This document shows, one piece after another, positions 1-9,636 of a stretch of 64,000 nucleotides of DNA (positions are counted from its first letter, which is position 1; each line of letters starts with the position of its first letter). The position numbers were made by a program, and so were the translations under genes. The notes under the pieces were generated by a model. That model did not search any database, was not told the DNA's origin, and saw only the letters and a program-made list of their open reading frames with translations. This DNA is from Aulosira sp. FACHB-615 (GTDB taxonomy: Bacteria; Cyanobacteriota; Cyanobacteriia; Cyanobacteriales; Nostocaceae). Where the stretch lies: assembly GCF_014698045.1 (NCBI RefSeq), contig NZ_JACJSE010000007.1:124001-188000 (forward strand), written 5' to 3'.

Positions 1-1145
1 ACGAACGTTTATCAGAAATTAAATTAACTAACCGACTACAACAATTAATTAATTCCACAGTTATTAAAGCTTACTTTGTCCAAGGTCACGGTGAACATCC
101 CCTGACTGGTGGCGAAAGCGGTATTTCTCAAGCTGTGCAAGGATTAAGCGAGAAAGGTTACACCGTTGAACCACTCAATTTAGCTGATAAATTGCAAGTT
201 CCCAATGATGCTGCTGTTGTAGTCGTCGCCGGTGCTAAACGTGGCTTTTTTGACGCAGAGGTGAAAGCTTTACAAGATTATCTCAATCGTGGCGGTAACT
301 TGCTGCTGATGATTGACCCTGATACTGACCCCAAACTCAGTCCTTTATTACAAGAGTGGGGTGTGCGTCTCGATAATCGTTTAGCCGTCGATGTTTCCGG
401 TGCAGGTGTGGGACTTGGCCCCGCAGCACCCATTATCACAGACTACGGACAACACCCAATTACCAAGGATTTTGGCAACGGTATTTCTTTTTATCGCTTG
501 GCTAGACCAGTAGAAATTACCTCCGTGGCTGGTGTTGAGTCTACGCCCCTAGTGCGAACCAAAGCCTATCCTAATAGTTGGGCGGAAAGCGACCTAAAAA
601 GCGAAAAATTAGAATTTAATCCTGACAAAGACCTCAAAGGGCCACTAACTTTAGGCGCGGCGTTGACGAGAAAATTACCTGCTACACCCTCACCGACAAC
701 CCAAGCACCAGCAACGCCTACTCCCACAGCTACACCTACACCAACAACCCCAGCACCAGCAACACCTTTACCAACTCCGACAACCCAAGCACAAGCAACG
801 CCCACACCATTACCCACACCAACAACCCAACCAACGCCCACACCCACAACAGCCGAGAAATCTGAACAAACTCCAAAAGAATCACGCTTAGTAGTCTTCG
901 GAAATTCAGATTTTGCTACCGATGGAGTATTTCAACAGCAATTAAATGGTGATGTATTCCTCAACTCTGTATCTTGGCTGAGTCAACAGGATCAGCAGAC
1001 TCTTTCCATTCGTCCCAAAGAACCGAAAAATCGTCGCATCACTTTATCAACATCACAAGCCAATGTTTTAACATTGTCATCTTTGTTGGTATTACCTTTG
1101 CTTGGCTTTTTAACAGCCGCTTTCATTTGGTGGCGAAGAAGATAA
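1..1145 (+). CDS. GldG-like ABC-transporter auxiliary protein, 3' part
   Basis: The reading frame is open from base 3, so the gene begins upstream of the window; the GTG at 135 is internal. The visible part contains VQGHGEHPL just before that GTG, a hallmark of GldG/ABC_transp_aux proteins (auxiliary subunits of a GldFG-like ABC exporter). Bases 660-860 encode a low-complexity Thr/Pro/Ala/Gln-rich stretch of about 65 residues, likely a flexible extracytoplasmic linker. The C-terminus has one hydrophobic helix (about residues 308-331 counted from the GTG) followed by WWRRR, so the protein is anchored with a short cytoplasmic tail. A DUF4340 gene follows, the usual partner of this family. Family assignment is good; the transported substrate is unknown. 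Confidence 0.75.
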   Translation, partial: ERLSEIKLTNRLQQLINSTVIKAYFVQGHGEHPLTGGESGISQAVQGLSEKGYTVEPLNLADKLQVPNDAAVVVVAGAKRGFFDAEVKALQDYLNRGGNLLLMIDPDTDPKLSPLLQEWGVRLDNRLAVDVSGAGVGLGPAAPIITDYGQHPITKDFGNGISFYRLARPVEITSVAGVESTPLVRTKAYPNSWAESDLKSEKLEFNPDKDLKGPLTLGAALTRKLPATPSPTTQAPATPTPTATPTPTTPAPATPLPTPTTQAQATPTPLPTPTTQPTPTPTTAEKSEQTPKESRLVVFGNSDFATDGVFQQQLNGDVFLNSVSWLSQQDQQTLSIRPKEPKNRRITLSTSQANVLTLSSLLVLPLLGFLTAAFIWWRRR

Positions 1146-1342
1146 GAACTTAGGGAGTTGGGAGTAGGTGAACAGAGATAGATCCATTTAATGATTAAGG
1201 GTACTCCAAAAAATAAATTATCCAATTTTGTTCACTCAACAAGACCTCTATCTCCGTTGTCCTCCTTGTCTCCCTTGTCCTCCTTGTCTTCCTTGTCGCT
1301 AAATAATGGATATTTTTTTAATTGTCAGTCCCTAACTAAACA

Positions 1343-1957
1343 ATGAAATTTCCAAAGACAACTTTAATATTAGTATTGTTGGCGCTGGGTTTGGGTGGTT
1401 TCGTGTATTTCCATGAAATTAGAAGTGCAACTCAGCAAGAAGAAGTCAAGGCGAAACAACAGCAAATTTTCACGTTTGCGGAAGATGATGTGCAGTCTTT
1501 GACAGTGAAAACAAAAGCTTACACTCTGATGTTGGAACGCAACTCTCAGGGGAGTAATCCTAAATGGTTGCTGAAATATCCAGTATCAGATTCAGCCAAT
1601 GATGCGATCGTTTCTTATTTAATGGATTTGTTGGTTAAAGGTAAGAGCAATAACACTGTATCAACCTTTGCTAACCAACTAACAGAATTTGGTTTAGCTC
1701 AACCCAACGCCACCATTGAGATTAAACTGAAAAATCAGCAAACCCATCAGTTAATTTTGGGCAAATCTAATTTTAATAATCGTTTTGTGTATGCTCAAGC
1801 TGACTCAGGTACACAACCAAACGGCAATATCAATGTATTATTAGTATCTACCGATTTTGTCAATGCCGTTAACAGGGAGTTATCAGAATGGCGACAAACT
1901 GTTGATAACAGCAAATCAACACCTTTACCCACTAATCTTCCTCTCCCAACACCTTAG
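1343..1957 (+). CDS. DUF4340 domain protein
   Basis: This 204-residue protein has an N-terminal membrane anchor (about residues 5-23) followed by an extracytoplasmic domain of the DUF4340 type. Recognisable family features are the segment around FTFAEDDVQSLTV and the later segment with TIEIKLKNQQTHQLILG. It lies 200 bp downstream of the GldG-like gene on the same strand, and the two families habitually co-occur with a GldF-type permease, so a joint membrane complex is inferred. The protein is shorter than many DUF4340 members. Its biochemical role is unknown. Confidence 0.7.
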   Translation: MKFPKTTLILVLLALGLGGFVYFHEIRSATQQEEVKAKQQQIFTFAEDDVQSLTVKTKAYTLMLERNSQGSNPKWLLKYPVSDSANDAIVSYLMDLLVKGKSNNTVSTFANQLTEFGLAQPNATIEIKLKNQQTHQLILGKSNFNNRFVYAQADSGTQPNGNINVLLVSTDFVNAVNRELSEWRQTVDNSKSTPLPTNLPLPTP

Positions 1958-2119
1958 AAGAAGTATAAAGTATGAAAAGTGAATATAGCAGTTCTCATTC
2001 CAGTGAGGTACATTTCCCTAGCCTCTAGCCTCTAGCCTCTTTTCTCCATCTACTTGTACTGCACTCAACCAAGAAACGCTATAAACTCAAATAAAATTTA
2101 TTGAATTACGCATTATTTT

Positions 2120-2974
2120 ATGTCCACGACAACTGCCACCCTGCTCATTTCTTGTCCTGATCAAAGAGGACTTGTTGCCAAAATTGCTAACTTTATTTAT
2201 GCCAATGGTGGCAATATTATTCATGCAGATCAGCACACAGATTTTTCGGCGGGGTTATTTCTCACTCGTATAGAATGGCAGTTAGAAGGATTTAATTTAC
2301 CTAAAGATTTAATTGGCCCAGCCTTTAATGCGATCGCTCAACCTTTGGGCGCTAAATGGCAACTTCATTTTTCTGATACTATACCACGCATCGCAATTTG
2401 GGTCAGCCGCCAAGACCACTGTCTTTATGATTTAATTTGGCGACACCGTGCTAAAGAATTTGCCGCCGAAATTCCGTTAATTATTAGCAATCATCCTCAT
2501 TTAAAAGTAGCCGCCGAGCAATTTGGGATTGATTTTCATCACATTCCCATTACAAAAGAAAACAAACCAGAACAAGAAGCTAAACAATTGGAATTATTGC
2601 GGCAATACAAAATTGATTTGGTTGTATTGGCAAAATATATGCAAATTGTCAGTTCTGATTTTATTGCTCAATTTCCTCAAATTATTAATATTCACCACTC
2701 ATTTTTACCAGCTTTTGTTGGTGCAAATCCCTATCACAGAGCTTTTGAAAGAGGCGTAAAAATCATTGGTGCAACTTCTCATTATGTGACTCAAGATTTA
2801 GATGCGGGGCCAATTATTGAACAAGATGTAGTGAGAGTTAGCCACCGCGATGAAGTAGAAGATTTGGTCAGAAAAGGTAAAGATTTAGAGAGAATAGTAT
2901 TAGCTAGAGCGGTACGATTACACTTACAAAACCGTGTGTTAGTTTATGGTAATCGCACAGTCGTATTTGAGTAA
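2120..2974 (+). CDS. purU: formyltetrahydrofolate deformylase PurU
   Basis: This 284-residue protein hydrolyses 10-formyl-THF to THF and formate, balancing one-carbon pools and supplying formate for purine synthesis. An N-terminal ACT domain (about residues 5-85, with ISCPDQRGLVAKIANF) precedes a formyltransferase-type catalytic domain. The latter contains NIHHSFLPAFVGANPYHRA, with the family Asn and His, and LDAGPIIEQDV with the catalytic Asp. The length is typical. It is a single gene with no obvious operon partner. The ATG at 2120 gives the complete ACT domain. Confidence 0.93.
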   Translation: MSTTTATLLISCPDQRGLVAKIANFIYANGGNIIHADQHTDFSAGLFLTRIEWQLEGFNLPKDLIGPAFNAIAQPLGAKWQLHFSDTIPRIAIWVSRQDHCLYDLIWRHRAKEFAAEIPLIISNHPHLKVAAEQFGIDFHHIPITKENKPEQEAKQLELLRQYKIDLVVLAKYMQIVSSDFIAQFPQIINIHHSFLPAFVGANPYHRAFERGVKIIGATSHYVTQDLDAGPIIEQDVVRVSHRDEVEDLVRKGKDLERIVLARAVRLHLQNRVLVYGNRTVVFE

Positions 2975-3009
2975 ATTACTAAATTAGGTTGCTCAAATAC
3001 TCGATAAAC

Positions 3010-3789
3010 TTATTGCTGCTTTCCGGACTGATAAACCTCTGGTAATCGCCACCAAGGAACATGAGGATATTCGTGATGTTCTTTATGATAACCAAAATGG
3101 TAGCAAGTAATAAATGACCAAAACACAGGTAAATGTGTACTGCGTGTACAGTGCGGACTTGTGTATCCTTCTGCAAGTCTTCTATGAGGAAGAAATGTGC
3201 CGAAATAAAATAATTGAATTGAACTCAAAATAGATGGTATACACCAAAATAAAATCAGATTAGCTTCATGTATCTTACAGATATATCTCAGAAAAATATA
3301 TACCAATATAAATCTTAGATGTTGTCGCCAATTCCAATATGATTTAATGAAGTTAAAATACCAAGCGAAAAAGTTTTGCTGCTGATGATCATAAAAATCT
3401 GGGTCATCTTTAGTAGCAGGATAGCGGTGATGTGACCAGTGTTTTTGGAGTAGCTCTTGATAAGAAAATAGTGCGTACAAAAATACACATATTCTACCTA
3501 TCCAATTATTAATTTTAGGATTCTGGGGAAAAACTACACCGTGCATCGCATCATGAGCAGTAATAAATAATCCTGTATATAAAAATGTCTGCCAAAGTAA
3601 CGCTATAGCTATTAAGGGAATTGGGGTTTGATAAATATTGATTAAAAAAAATAGTGTGATACTTATTACCCACAATCCTAAAATCAGACCAGCAATGAGA
3701 ATACCTGGAGATGTTTTTGCTTCTGCATTAATAACAAAATCTGGCTGTTTTGATTGTGATGATAAGGAATCAATCTGAGTCATCCGCAA
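3010..3789 (-). CDS. crtW: beta-carotene ketolase CrtW
   Basis: This 259-residue integral membrane protein belongs to the fatty-acid desaturase/hydroxylase superfamily. It has the di-iron histidine motifs HDAMHG (residues 79-84), HWSHH (117-121) and HKEHHEYPHVPWW near the C-terminus. The last motif and the overall length match CrtW-type beta-carotene 4-ketolases, which make echinenone and canthaxanthin. Several hydrophobic helices lie between the motifs. It is transcribed toward purU, with only about 35 bp between the two stop codons. A general desaturase is the alternative, but the PHVPWWRLP ending favours CrtW. Confidence 0.85.
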   Translation of the reverse strand: MRMTQIDSLSSQSKQPDFVINAEAKTSPGILIAGLILGLWVISITLFFLINIYQTPIPLIAIALLWQTFLYTGLFITAHDAMHGVVFPQNPKINNWIGRICVFLYALFSYQELLQKHWSHHRYPATKDDPDFYDHQQQNFFAWYFNFIKSYWNWRQHLRFILVYIFLRYICKIHEANLILFWCIPSILSSIQLFYFGTFLPHRRLAEGYTSPHCTRSTHLPVFWSFITCYHFGYHKEHHEYPHVPWWRLPEVYQSGKQQ

Positions 3790-4017
3790 ATCCTGGATTT
3801 TTAATTTATATCTATTGTATAGGGATTTATTTGCTCATTTTTTTTATTTTAAGCTTTGCTCTAATTGCTAGATATTGTGATATATAAAATAAGTAATTCA
3901 ATCATCCATCTTGAGCCACACACACAGCATATTCTTTGCAAGTAAGCATAAATATTGGATTTGCAACTCAAACCCATCTATGGAGACTGACAAATTAAGT
4001 AGCCAAGAATTGTGTTT

Positions 4018-4404
4018 TTAAACTTCATAAATTTCTAATGGTAAGTTATCTGGGTCTTGGAAAAAGGTAAACTTCTTACCCGTAATTTCATCAACCCTAA
4101 TGTTTTCTGTCTCTATGTTGTGCAAGTTTAAGTCAGCCACGGTTGCTTCTATATTTTCCACAGCAAAGGCTAAATGTCTTAAACCACAAGCTTCAGGATT
4201 GCTGAATCGTTGGGGAGGATTGGGAAAAGAAAATAATTCAATTTGGGTATGTTCATTAACACGTAAATCTAGTTTATAAGAGTTTCTGGCGGCTCGAAAT
4301 GTTTCTTGAATAATGGCAAAGCCGAGAACTTCTACGTAAAATCTTTTCGAGCGTTCATAGTCGGAACAAATAATTGCTATGTGATGAATGCCAAGAGTTT
4401 TCAT
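4018..4404 (-). CDS. VOC (glyoxalase/bleomycin-resistance) family protein, YaeR-like
   Basis: This 128-residue protein is one vicinal-oxygen-chelate domain. It begins with GIHHIAIICSDYERSKRFYVE-like sequence, has LRHLAFAVENIEATV in the middle and ends FFQDPDNLPLEIYEV. His near residue 7, His near 71 and Glu near 125 match the metal-binding positions of glyoxalase-type folds. Closest in style to YaeR proteins, whose substrate is not established. It is monocistronic. The exact reaction cannot be told from sequence. Confidence 0.8.
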   Translation of the reverse strand: MKTLGIHHIAIICSDYERSKRFYVEVLGFAIIQETFRAARNSYKLDLRVNEHTQIELFSFPNPPQRFSNPEACGLRHLAFAVENIEATVADLNLHNIETENIRVDEITGKKFTFFQDPDNLPLEIYEV

Positions 4405-4535
4405 AAAGATGAATTATTTGAGTATAGGCGATCGCACTTTATTTATAGCAAAAGGCAGGAGAAAAAGTCTTAATATTCCTGGCGTTCAAGCTTTCAAATG
4501 AATAATTAAACGCCGATGAACGCAGATAAAAACGC

Positions 4536-5489
4536 TTAGATATCTGGATTGCTGTAGGAGAAGTTGATTTGTTTTTCTATATTGTCTTGGTCTTGGGTTA
4601 CTTGAAAAGCGATAAATTCTTCAATATTATTTTGAATGGTTTGGCAAATTTTATCTAATGGCAAATCATTATGGTCGTAACCAAAAGGATTTTCAATTTC
4701 TACGCCAATTTCTTCAATGCCAAACAAAGCAAAACTGACAAGAGCGACAAATACACCTGTCCACCAACCTAAATCTTTAACAAAATGAAAGGGCAGAATT
4801 AAACAATAGATGAGTAATAATTGATTGAGATGAATCACATAAGCCGGGGGAATTGGTGTTTTTAAAATACGTTCGCAGCCGCCGACATTATCCATCAAGT
4901 TATTCATGAGCGTGTGAATACTAGTTAATTGATAATTTGTTAACAGACCGCGTTTATATTCTTGCTGTAAGTATTTTCCTAACAGGCGGGATATTTCTAA
5001 AGGCATATTTTGAATATTTTGCAAATTGCTATATTGAGCCGGGGAAACCCAAGGTTTTAATTCTTCACTGGCTGGTTCATAACGAAGATATAATTTTTTA
5101 GCGATCGCAAATGCTGGTAATAAACGTAAAGCGGCTATTTTGCGTTCTCTGTCGCTGGGTTCAACTTCATCCACGGCGACCCAAATTTTCCAAGCTAAAT
5201 TGCGGACAGTATTAACTGTACTCCCCCAAAGTTTTCTCCCTTCCCAAAATCGCTCATAAGCTGTATTAGTCCGAAAAACTAACAACAAACCCAAAACAAT
5301 GCTAGGAATCACACCACCTAACATTGGTTCAGAAACTGGTAGTTGCCAAAAGTGAAGACAAGAAATTAAAAATCCAAATGCACCACAAAACAGAGAACGT
5401 TCTAAAACCCCAGGAATTACAGAACCTTGAAATCTCAGTATTTCTTTAATCCATGTTTTTTTAACAGGGGTTTGACTTTTTTTAACCAT
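4536..5489 (-). CDS. bestrophin-family (UPF0187) anion channel
   Basis: This 317-residue protein has several hydrophobic segments and the bestrophin-like motif around FRTNTAYERFWEGRKLWG (about residues 70-90), typical of prokaryotic bestrophins. The C-terminal half contains GIEEIGVEIENPFGYDHNDLPLD, the acidic stretch conserved in this family. Homologues form pentameric anion channels; related proteins in photosynthetic organisms affect ion balance across photosynthetic membranes. The specific role here is inferred from the family only. Confidence 0.85.
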   Translation of the reverse strand: MVKKSQTPVKKTWIKEILRFQGSVIPGVLERSLFCGAFGFLISCLHFWQLPVSEPMLGGVIPSIVLGLLLVFRTNTAYERFWEGRKLWGSTVNTVRNLAWKIWVAVDEVEPSDRERKIAALRLLPAFAIAKKLYLRYEPASEELKPWVSPAQYSNLQNIQNMPLEISRLLGKYLQQEYKRGLLTNYQLTSIHTLMNNLMDNVGGCERILKTPIPPAYVIHLNQLLLIYCLILPFHFVKDLGWWTGVFVALVSFALFGIEEIGVEIENPFGYDHNDLPLDKICQTIQNNIEEFIAFQVTQDQDNIEKQINFSYSNPDI

Positions 5490-5523
5490 AAATATTTATC
5501 AATTTTTCACATTAATCAACTTA

Positions 5524-6543
5524 TTATCTGACAGGCATCCAGCCGTTTTCTGTGCATACTCCGGCTTCGCTTCTGGGTGGAATACACCAATAATTTTTGC
5601 CATCAAATATGAGATTTTCTTGAATATAATTTAATTCTGAAATTGGTCTCCATTCTTGTTCGCCAGCCTCATCATAATATCGATACTGTTCTCCTTTGAC
5701 TTCTAAACCTTGATCAGTGCCGCCAAGTACATAAAACCCTGGTTTAATTGGCGCAGATGTAGCTGCGATTAAAGCTGATTCGCAAACTGTTGCATCACCT
5801 TTGCAACCTTTGGCAATTTGTCCATTAGCTGCAAGGCTGTAAACTTTACCGTCTTTAAAAAGTAATCCAAAACCACTGCCATCTTGCAAGATGATGGGAT
5901 TGGAGAATTTGCCTTGGTATTGAATGGAACTTTGAAATTTACCATGAAGTGTAACTATCGTAGTGCCATTAGGTGCGATCGCAATTGATTGACCTGTGCC
6001 ACTGCCTCCTAGAAAATTAAATGAGCGAGTACCGATAAATGGTGGTTTTTCTGGACGAGAAGACTGTGCAGTTTGTTGATTGCCATTTTTTTCAATTGAC
6101 CAATGCCAAACAACTCGTTCTGTATTAGTGCGGTCAGCGATGGTGGCTGAAATCCACAATAGTTCTCCGACTTGGTTGGTAAATTCAAATCGACAAGCAC
6201 CAACTCCTGTCCCGGAACAGTCTTTCACCTCTGTATATCCGAAATCATATAATTCTTTCACTGAGCTATCTTGAAGATTAGGCGCATCGCCTTGTAGATT
6301 CGGTTGCCAACCTTGTTGAAGCACTTGTTCTCGTGCTTTTTGATATGGCATACCTGCTTGGAGATTCAACTTGGAGACGGGATTGCTAGTGTGAGGAAGT
6401 TGGGCTTGATTTGTGGTGGTGGGAGGATTTAAGCTTTTGCTTTGCTGCACATTGGAAGTTGCAAAACTAGTACATCCATTTGCGATCGCTCCTACTAAAA
6501 TTGTCACAAGAGTACCTGCGATCGTATAACCACACAATTTCAT
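5524..6543 (-). CDS. predicted lipoprotein, unknown function
   Basis: The better start is the ATG at 6543, preceded by GAGAGGGAAAAC as ribosome-binding sequence, giving 339 residues; an upstream in-frame start at 6582 adds 13 residues that mask the signal. The N-terminus is a lipoprotein signal with the lipobox-like ending AIANGC. A Thr/Ser/Asn-rich linker follows, then a domain with QAGMPYQKAREQVLQQGWQP and several cysteines. Near the C-terminus are segments with DQGLEV and WRPISELNYIQE. I do not recognise a characterised family. It is probably attached to the periplasmic face of a membrane. Confidence 0.65.
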   Translation of the reverse strand: MKLCGYTIAGTLVTILVGAIANGCTSFATSNVQQSKSLNPPTTTNQAQLPHTSNPVSKLNLQAGMPYQKAREQVLQQGWQPNLQGDAPNLQDSSVKELYDFGYTEVKDCSGTGVGACRFEFTNQVGELLWISATIADRTNTERVVWHWSIEKNGNQQTAQSSRPEKPPFIGTRSFNFLGGSGTGQSIAIAPNGTTIVTLHGKFQSSIQYQGKFSNPIILQDGSGFGLLFKDGKVYSLAANGQIAKGCKGDATVCESALIAATSAPIKPGFYVLGGTDQGLEVKGEQYRYYDEAGEQEWRPISELNYIQENLIFDGKNYWCIPPRSEAGVCTENGWMPVR

Positions 6544-6834
6544 GTTTTCCCTCTCAGTGATACTTGCCAGCGACAAAATCAATAATTTAAGTACAGTACA
6601 AGTTATATTTTGATGAATAATTATTTATCGCACAATAATTTATCTGATGCCAGAAGCAAACTAGTAGACTGACACAGCTAATTTATGGCAATTATCAAAA
6701 TTCCATCCGCGTCCATCCGCGTTTATCTGCGGTTAATTTTATTTCATCTCTAATGCAACATTTTAGTCGTGTCAGTCCATTACTTAATTTGGTCTTATCA
6801 AATTTCACGCAAAAGATAAGACAAATAGCCTGCG

Positions 6835-6856
6835 TTGGCTAGGCAGGCTTTGTTTA
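6835..6856 (-). terminator. hairpin downstream of the coiled-coil gene
   Basis: Read on the minus strand, AGCCTGC and GCAGGCT form a perfect 7-bp stem with a 9-base loop, about 45 bp past the stop codon of the coiled-coil gene. The following bases are only moderately T-rich, so it may be a weak terminator or a dispersed palindrome. Confidence 0.35.
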
Positions 6857-6900
6857 TCTATCCCTAGACTTCCAGTCTGAGGGCTTTAAGTTACTGATAT

Positions 6901-7449
6901 TTAGTCATACAACCAAGTATTAGCCGCAAAATCATCTTTTGTTTCTGCTGGCATATCAGGGAGTTTTTCGGGGACGCGGTGAGATTTTCTGTAATCAGTT
7001 TGATGATAATTGTCTTTTTTCTGAGGAACAATACTAGCCTTTGGTTGTTGTAGGGCTTTATTTTCTTCGATGAGTTTAGAATTTGCTTCTGCCAGTTGAA
7101 GTACAGTGGTTTTTGCTTCTTCTAGTTCTTTGGTTAGGCGTTCTACAGAGGCTTGCTGTTCTGATAAAGCTGATTTTAATTCTTTAATTTGTTTTTGTAG
7201 AGCTTTTTCTGTGTCCTGATTTTTTTCTAAAGTTGTTTTTAAGTCTTTAATAGTAGCTTCTAAGTCTGCTTTGGTGGGAGTATTACGTTTAGCAGTGGTT
7301 GATTCATTTACATCTTCATCTGCGGCTGTTGTTGATTCCACAACTTCCACAGCCGGAACTTCGATTGCACCTTCGTCTACTGCACTATTTGGTGTTAATT
7401 TTTGTGCTTCTGCTTGAATTAAGTCAGAAAGATTTTGTTTCCTAGCCAT
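6901..7449 (-). CDS. coiled-coil partner of the ParA-type ATPase, McdB-like candidate
   Basis: I chose the ATG at 7449, which overlaps the ATPase stop codon as TAATG; an alternative start 12 bases upstream adds MEKI. The product is 182 residues. Residues about 50-65 are Thr/Lys-rich, and residues about 60-140 form a long charged coiled coil with many Gln, Glu, Lys and Leu. A short basic linker with KSHRVPEKLPDMP follows, and the tail ends DDFAANTWLYD. A ParA-type ATPase followed by a small coiled-coil protein with a Trp close to the C-terminus resembles the carboxysome-positioning pair McdA/McdB. A plasmid-type partition or other cargo adaptor is the alternative. Confidence 0.6.
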   Translation of the reverse strand: MARKQNLSDLIQAEAQKLTPNSAVDEGAIEVPAVEVVESTTAADEDVNESTTAKRNTPTKADLEATIKDLKTTLEKNQDTEKALQKQIKELKSALSEQQASVERLTKELEEAKTTVLQLAEANSKLIEENKALQQPKASIVPQKKDNYHQTDYRKSHRVPEKLPDMPAETKDDFAANTWLYD

Positions 7450-8081
7450 TATTTTCTCCAATCACGCTGTAATTCATCAGCCACGCGGCGATAGTCTGAT
7501 TCCGCCTCCCAAGCATTTTTGCCTCGCCATTGATTGATTGCAACACCCTCTAATGCGGCTCTTTCGTGGGCTTTATAGGTACGGATGAAGCCTTTACAAA
7601 CAGGGATACCTAGCTTAACGAGAGAGTTTTGTGCTTCCATTGCTTCACCAATACTCCGCGCATCGACTTTAGTTAAGAGTACACGATGGGGAACTCCTGT
7701 GGGGACGACGGCTGATTTTACTGTTTCAATCAAAACAGCTAAATCCATTGCGGATGGGGGTGTAGGTAAAAGTATATAATCTGCGATCGCTACTACTGTT
7801 GCCAATGCTTCAGAGTGCAAAGCTGGAGGCGTATCCACCACTACTAAATCGTAACCTTTTATTTTACGTAAATGGCCTAATAGCTGTGGATCTGTTTCTT
7901 GCGATAAATCAAATCCCATTCCTTGATCATTGCGTCCAAACCACCAACTAGCAGAACCTTGAATATCTGCATCTACCAGCAGCACTGTTTTTCGTTTAGA
8001 AAATTGTGCAGCTAAATTGATTGAGGTAGTCGTTTTGCCGACTCCTCCTTTACCGTTGAGGATAGCGACGATTTTTGGCAC
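7449..8081 (-). CDS. ParA/MinD-family P-loop ATPase, McdA-like candidate
   Basis: This 210-residue protein has the deviant Walker A motif GKGGVGKTT (residues about 10-18) with the signature lysine, Walker A' VDADIQGSASWW (about 37-48) and Walker B VVVDTPP (about 81-87). Such ATPases bind DNA non-specifically in the ATP dimer state and position cargo such as plasmids, chromosomes, chemotaxis arrays or carboxysomes. It overlaps the downstream coiled-coil gene by one base, so the two are translationally coupled. There is no ParB gene with an HTH nearby, which argues against a standard parABS locus. Confidence 0.8.
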   Translation of the reverse strand: MPKIVAILNGKGGVGKTTTSINLAAQFSKRKTVLLVDADIQGSASWWFGRNDQGMGFDLSQETDPQLLGHLRKIKGYDLVVVDTPPALHSEALATVVAIADYILLPTPPSAMDLAVLIETVKSAVVPTGVPHRVLLTKVDARSIGEAMEAQNSLVKLGIPVCKGFIRTYKAHERAALEGVAINQWRGKNAWEAESDYRRVADELQRDWRK

Positions 8082-8252
8082 TGCTTCTACGATTTGAGAT
8101 TTTGGATTGGAGATGGCTTTAGGTGTCGCATTTTTTGCAAATTGCTATGGCTTTCTATCCCGCCATACAAAAATATACCGCTTTGTGTGACCCGCAGCAC
8201 AGGGAAAAATCGCCAAAATAAAAATAGTCATGATAAATTCTGACGAGATTTT

Positions 8253-9611
8253 ATGACAGTAATTAACAGCTTGCCTGATGGGCCAAGAATACCGTATTGG
8301 CTGCGAATGATTAAGTTTATCTTTCGACCGATAGATTATGTCGAAGATTTTGCCAAGGTTTACGGTGATAACTTTACAGTTTGGGGAAATGGGGAGAATC
8401 AACTTGTTTATTTTAGTCATCCCCAAGCACTAGAGCAGATTTTTACTACTGATGCAAGTTATTTTGAGGCTGGCAGAGGTAATCAAATTTTAAGATTTTT
8501 GCTTGGTGATCATTCCTTGATATTACTCGATGGCGATCGCCACCAACGCCAACGCCAATTACTCACACCGCCTTTTCATGGTGAGCGAATGCGGGCTTAC
8601 GGTCAAACTATCCGCGAAATCACCCAAGAAGTTAGCCATGAATGGGTGATAGGTAAACCCTTTAATATCCGCACTTCTATGCAAGAAATTACCTTGCGCG
8701 TTATTTTGCGGGTGGTATTTGGTGTGGATGAAGGGCCGATGTTTCAACAACTCCGCCCATTACTCACTTCTACCTTAGACATTATGAGTTCCCCTTTGAT
8801 GTCTAGTGCTTTCTTCTTTCGGTTTCTGCAACAAGACTGGGGCGCATGGAGTCCTTGGGGAAAAATTGTCCGCCAACTCCAACAAATTGATCAACTCATT
8901 TATGCACTCATTCAAGAACGCCGGGCTGAAACTGGGCAGAATCGCCAAGATATCCTCAGTTTACTGATTGCCGCACGTTATGATGATGGTCAACCAATGT
9001 CAGATGTCGAATTACGCGATGAATTAATGACAATGTTGGTTGCTGGACATGAAACCACAGCTTCCGCATTAACTTGGGCTTTTTATTGGCTTGACCGTTT
9101 ACCAAAAGTCCGCGAAAAATTACTCCAAGAATTGTCTACTTTGGGAACTAACCCAGAACCAAGTGATATTGCCAAATTGCCTTATTTAACAGCCGTTTGC
9201 CAAGAAACCTTACGGATATATCCAATTGTAATCACTGCTTTCTTTCGGGTGCTAAAATACCCAATTGAAATTATGGGCTACAAATTACCCGCAGGTACAA
9301 GAGTTCTGCCTAGTATTTATTTAGCTCACCATCGCCCAGAAGTTTACCCACAGCCAAACCAATTCAAACCAGAACGCTTTTTAGAAAGACAATTTTCCCC
9401 TTATGAATATTTACCCTTTGGTGGCGGAAATCGTCGGTGTATTGGTTTAGCCTTTGCTCAGTATGAAATGAAAATTGCCCTCGCCACAATTTTGTCGCAG
9501 TTCCAAGTCTCTTTACTAAATCAACGCCCAGTGCGTCCCGTGCGCCGTGGTTTAACTTTAGCCTCACCCGCCGGAATGCAAATGGTAGCCACACCACAAA
9601 ACAAGTGCTGA
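8253..9611 (+). CDS. cytochrome P450, CYP110-like
   Basis: This 452-residue protein has all the P450 landmarks: the I-helix oxygen-binding motif AGHETTAS (about residues 263-270), the K-helix ETLR (about 317-320), and the heme loop FGGGNRRCIG (about 388-397), in which Cys is the thiolate ligand. The N-terminus (SLPDGPRIPYWLRMIKFIF) and the overall form resemble the CYP110 family common in heterocystous cyanobacteria, some members of which hydroxylate fatty acids or terpenes. It starts 170 bp from the divergent ParA-type gene. Substrate unknown; electrons would come from ferredoxin. Confidence 0.88.
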   Translation: MTVINSLPDGPRIPYWLRMIKFIFRPIDYVEDFAKVYGDNFTVWGNGENQLVYFSHPQALEQIFTTDASYFEAGRGNQILRFLLGDHSLILLDGDRHQRQRQLLTPPFHGERMRAYGQTIREITQEVSHEWVIGKPFNIRTSMQEITLRVILRVVFGVDEGPMFQQLRPLLTSTLDIMSSPLMSSAFFFRFLQQDWGAWSPWGKIVRQLQQIDQLIYALIQERRAETGQNRQDILSLLIAARYDDGQPMSDVELRDELMTMLVAGHETTASALTWAFYWLDRLPKVREKLLQELSTLGTNPEPSDIAKLPYLTAVCQETLRIYPIVITAFFRVLKYPIEIMGYKLPAGTRVLPSIYLAHHRPEVYPQPNQFKPERFLERQFSPYEYLPFGGGNRRCIGLAFAQYEMKIALATILSQFQVSLLNQRPVRPVRRGLTLASPAGMQMVATPQNKC

Positions 9612-9636
9612 GTAACGTACACTGAGCGAAGTCGAA

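Noticed and set aside
566..847. Val/Gly-rich minus-strand frame
   Set aside because: It is the antisense of the Pro/Thr-rich linker codons in the GldG-like gene; composition, not a gene.
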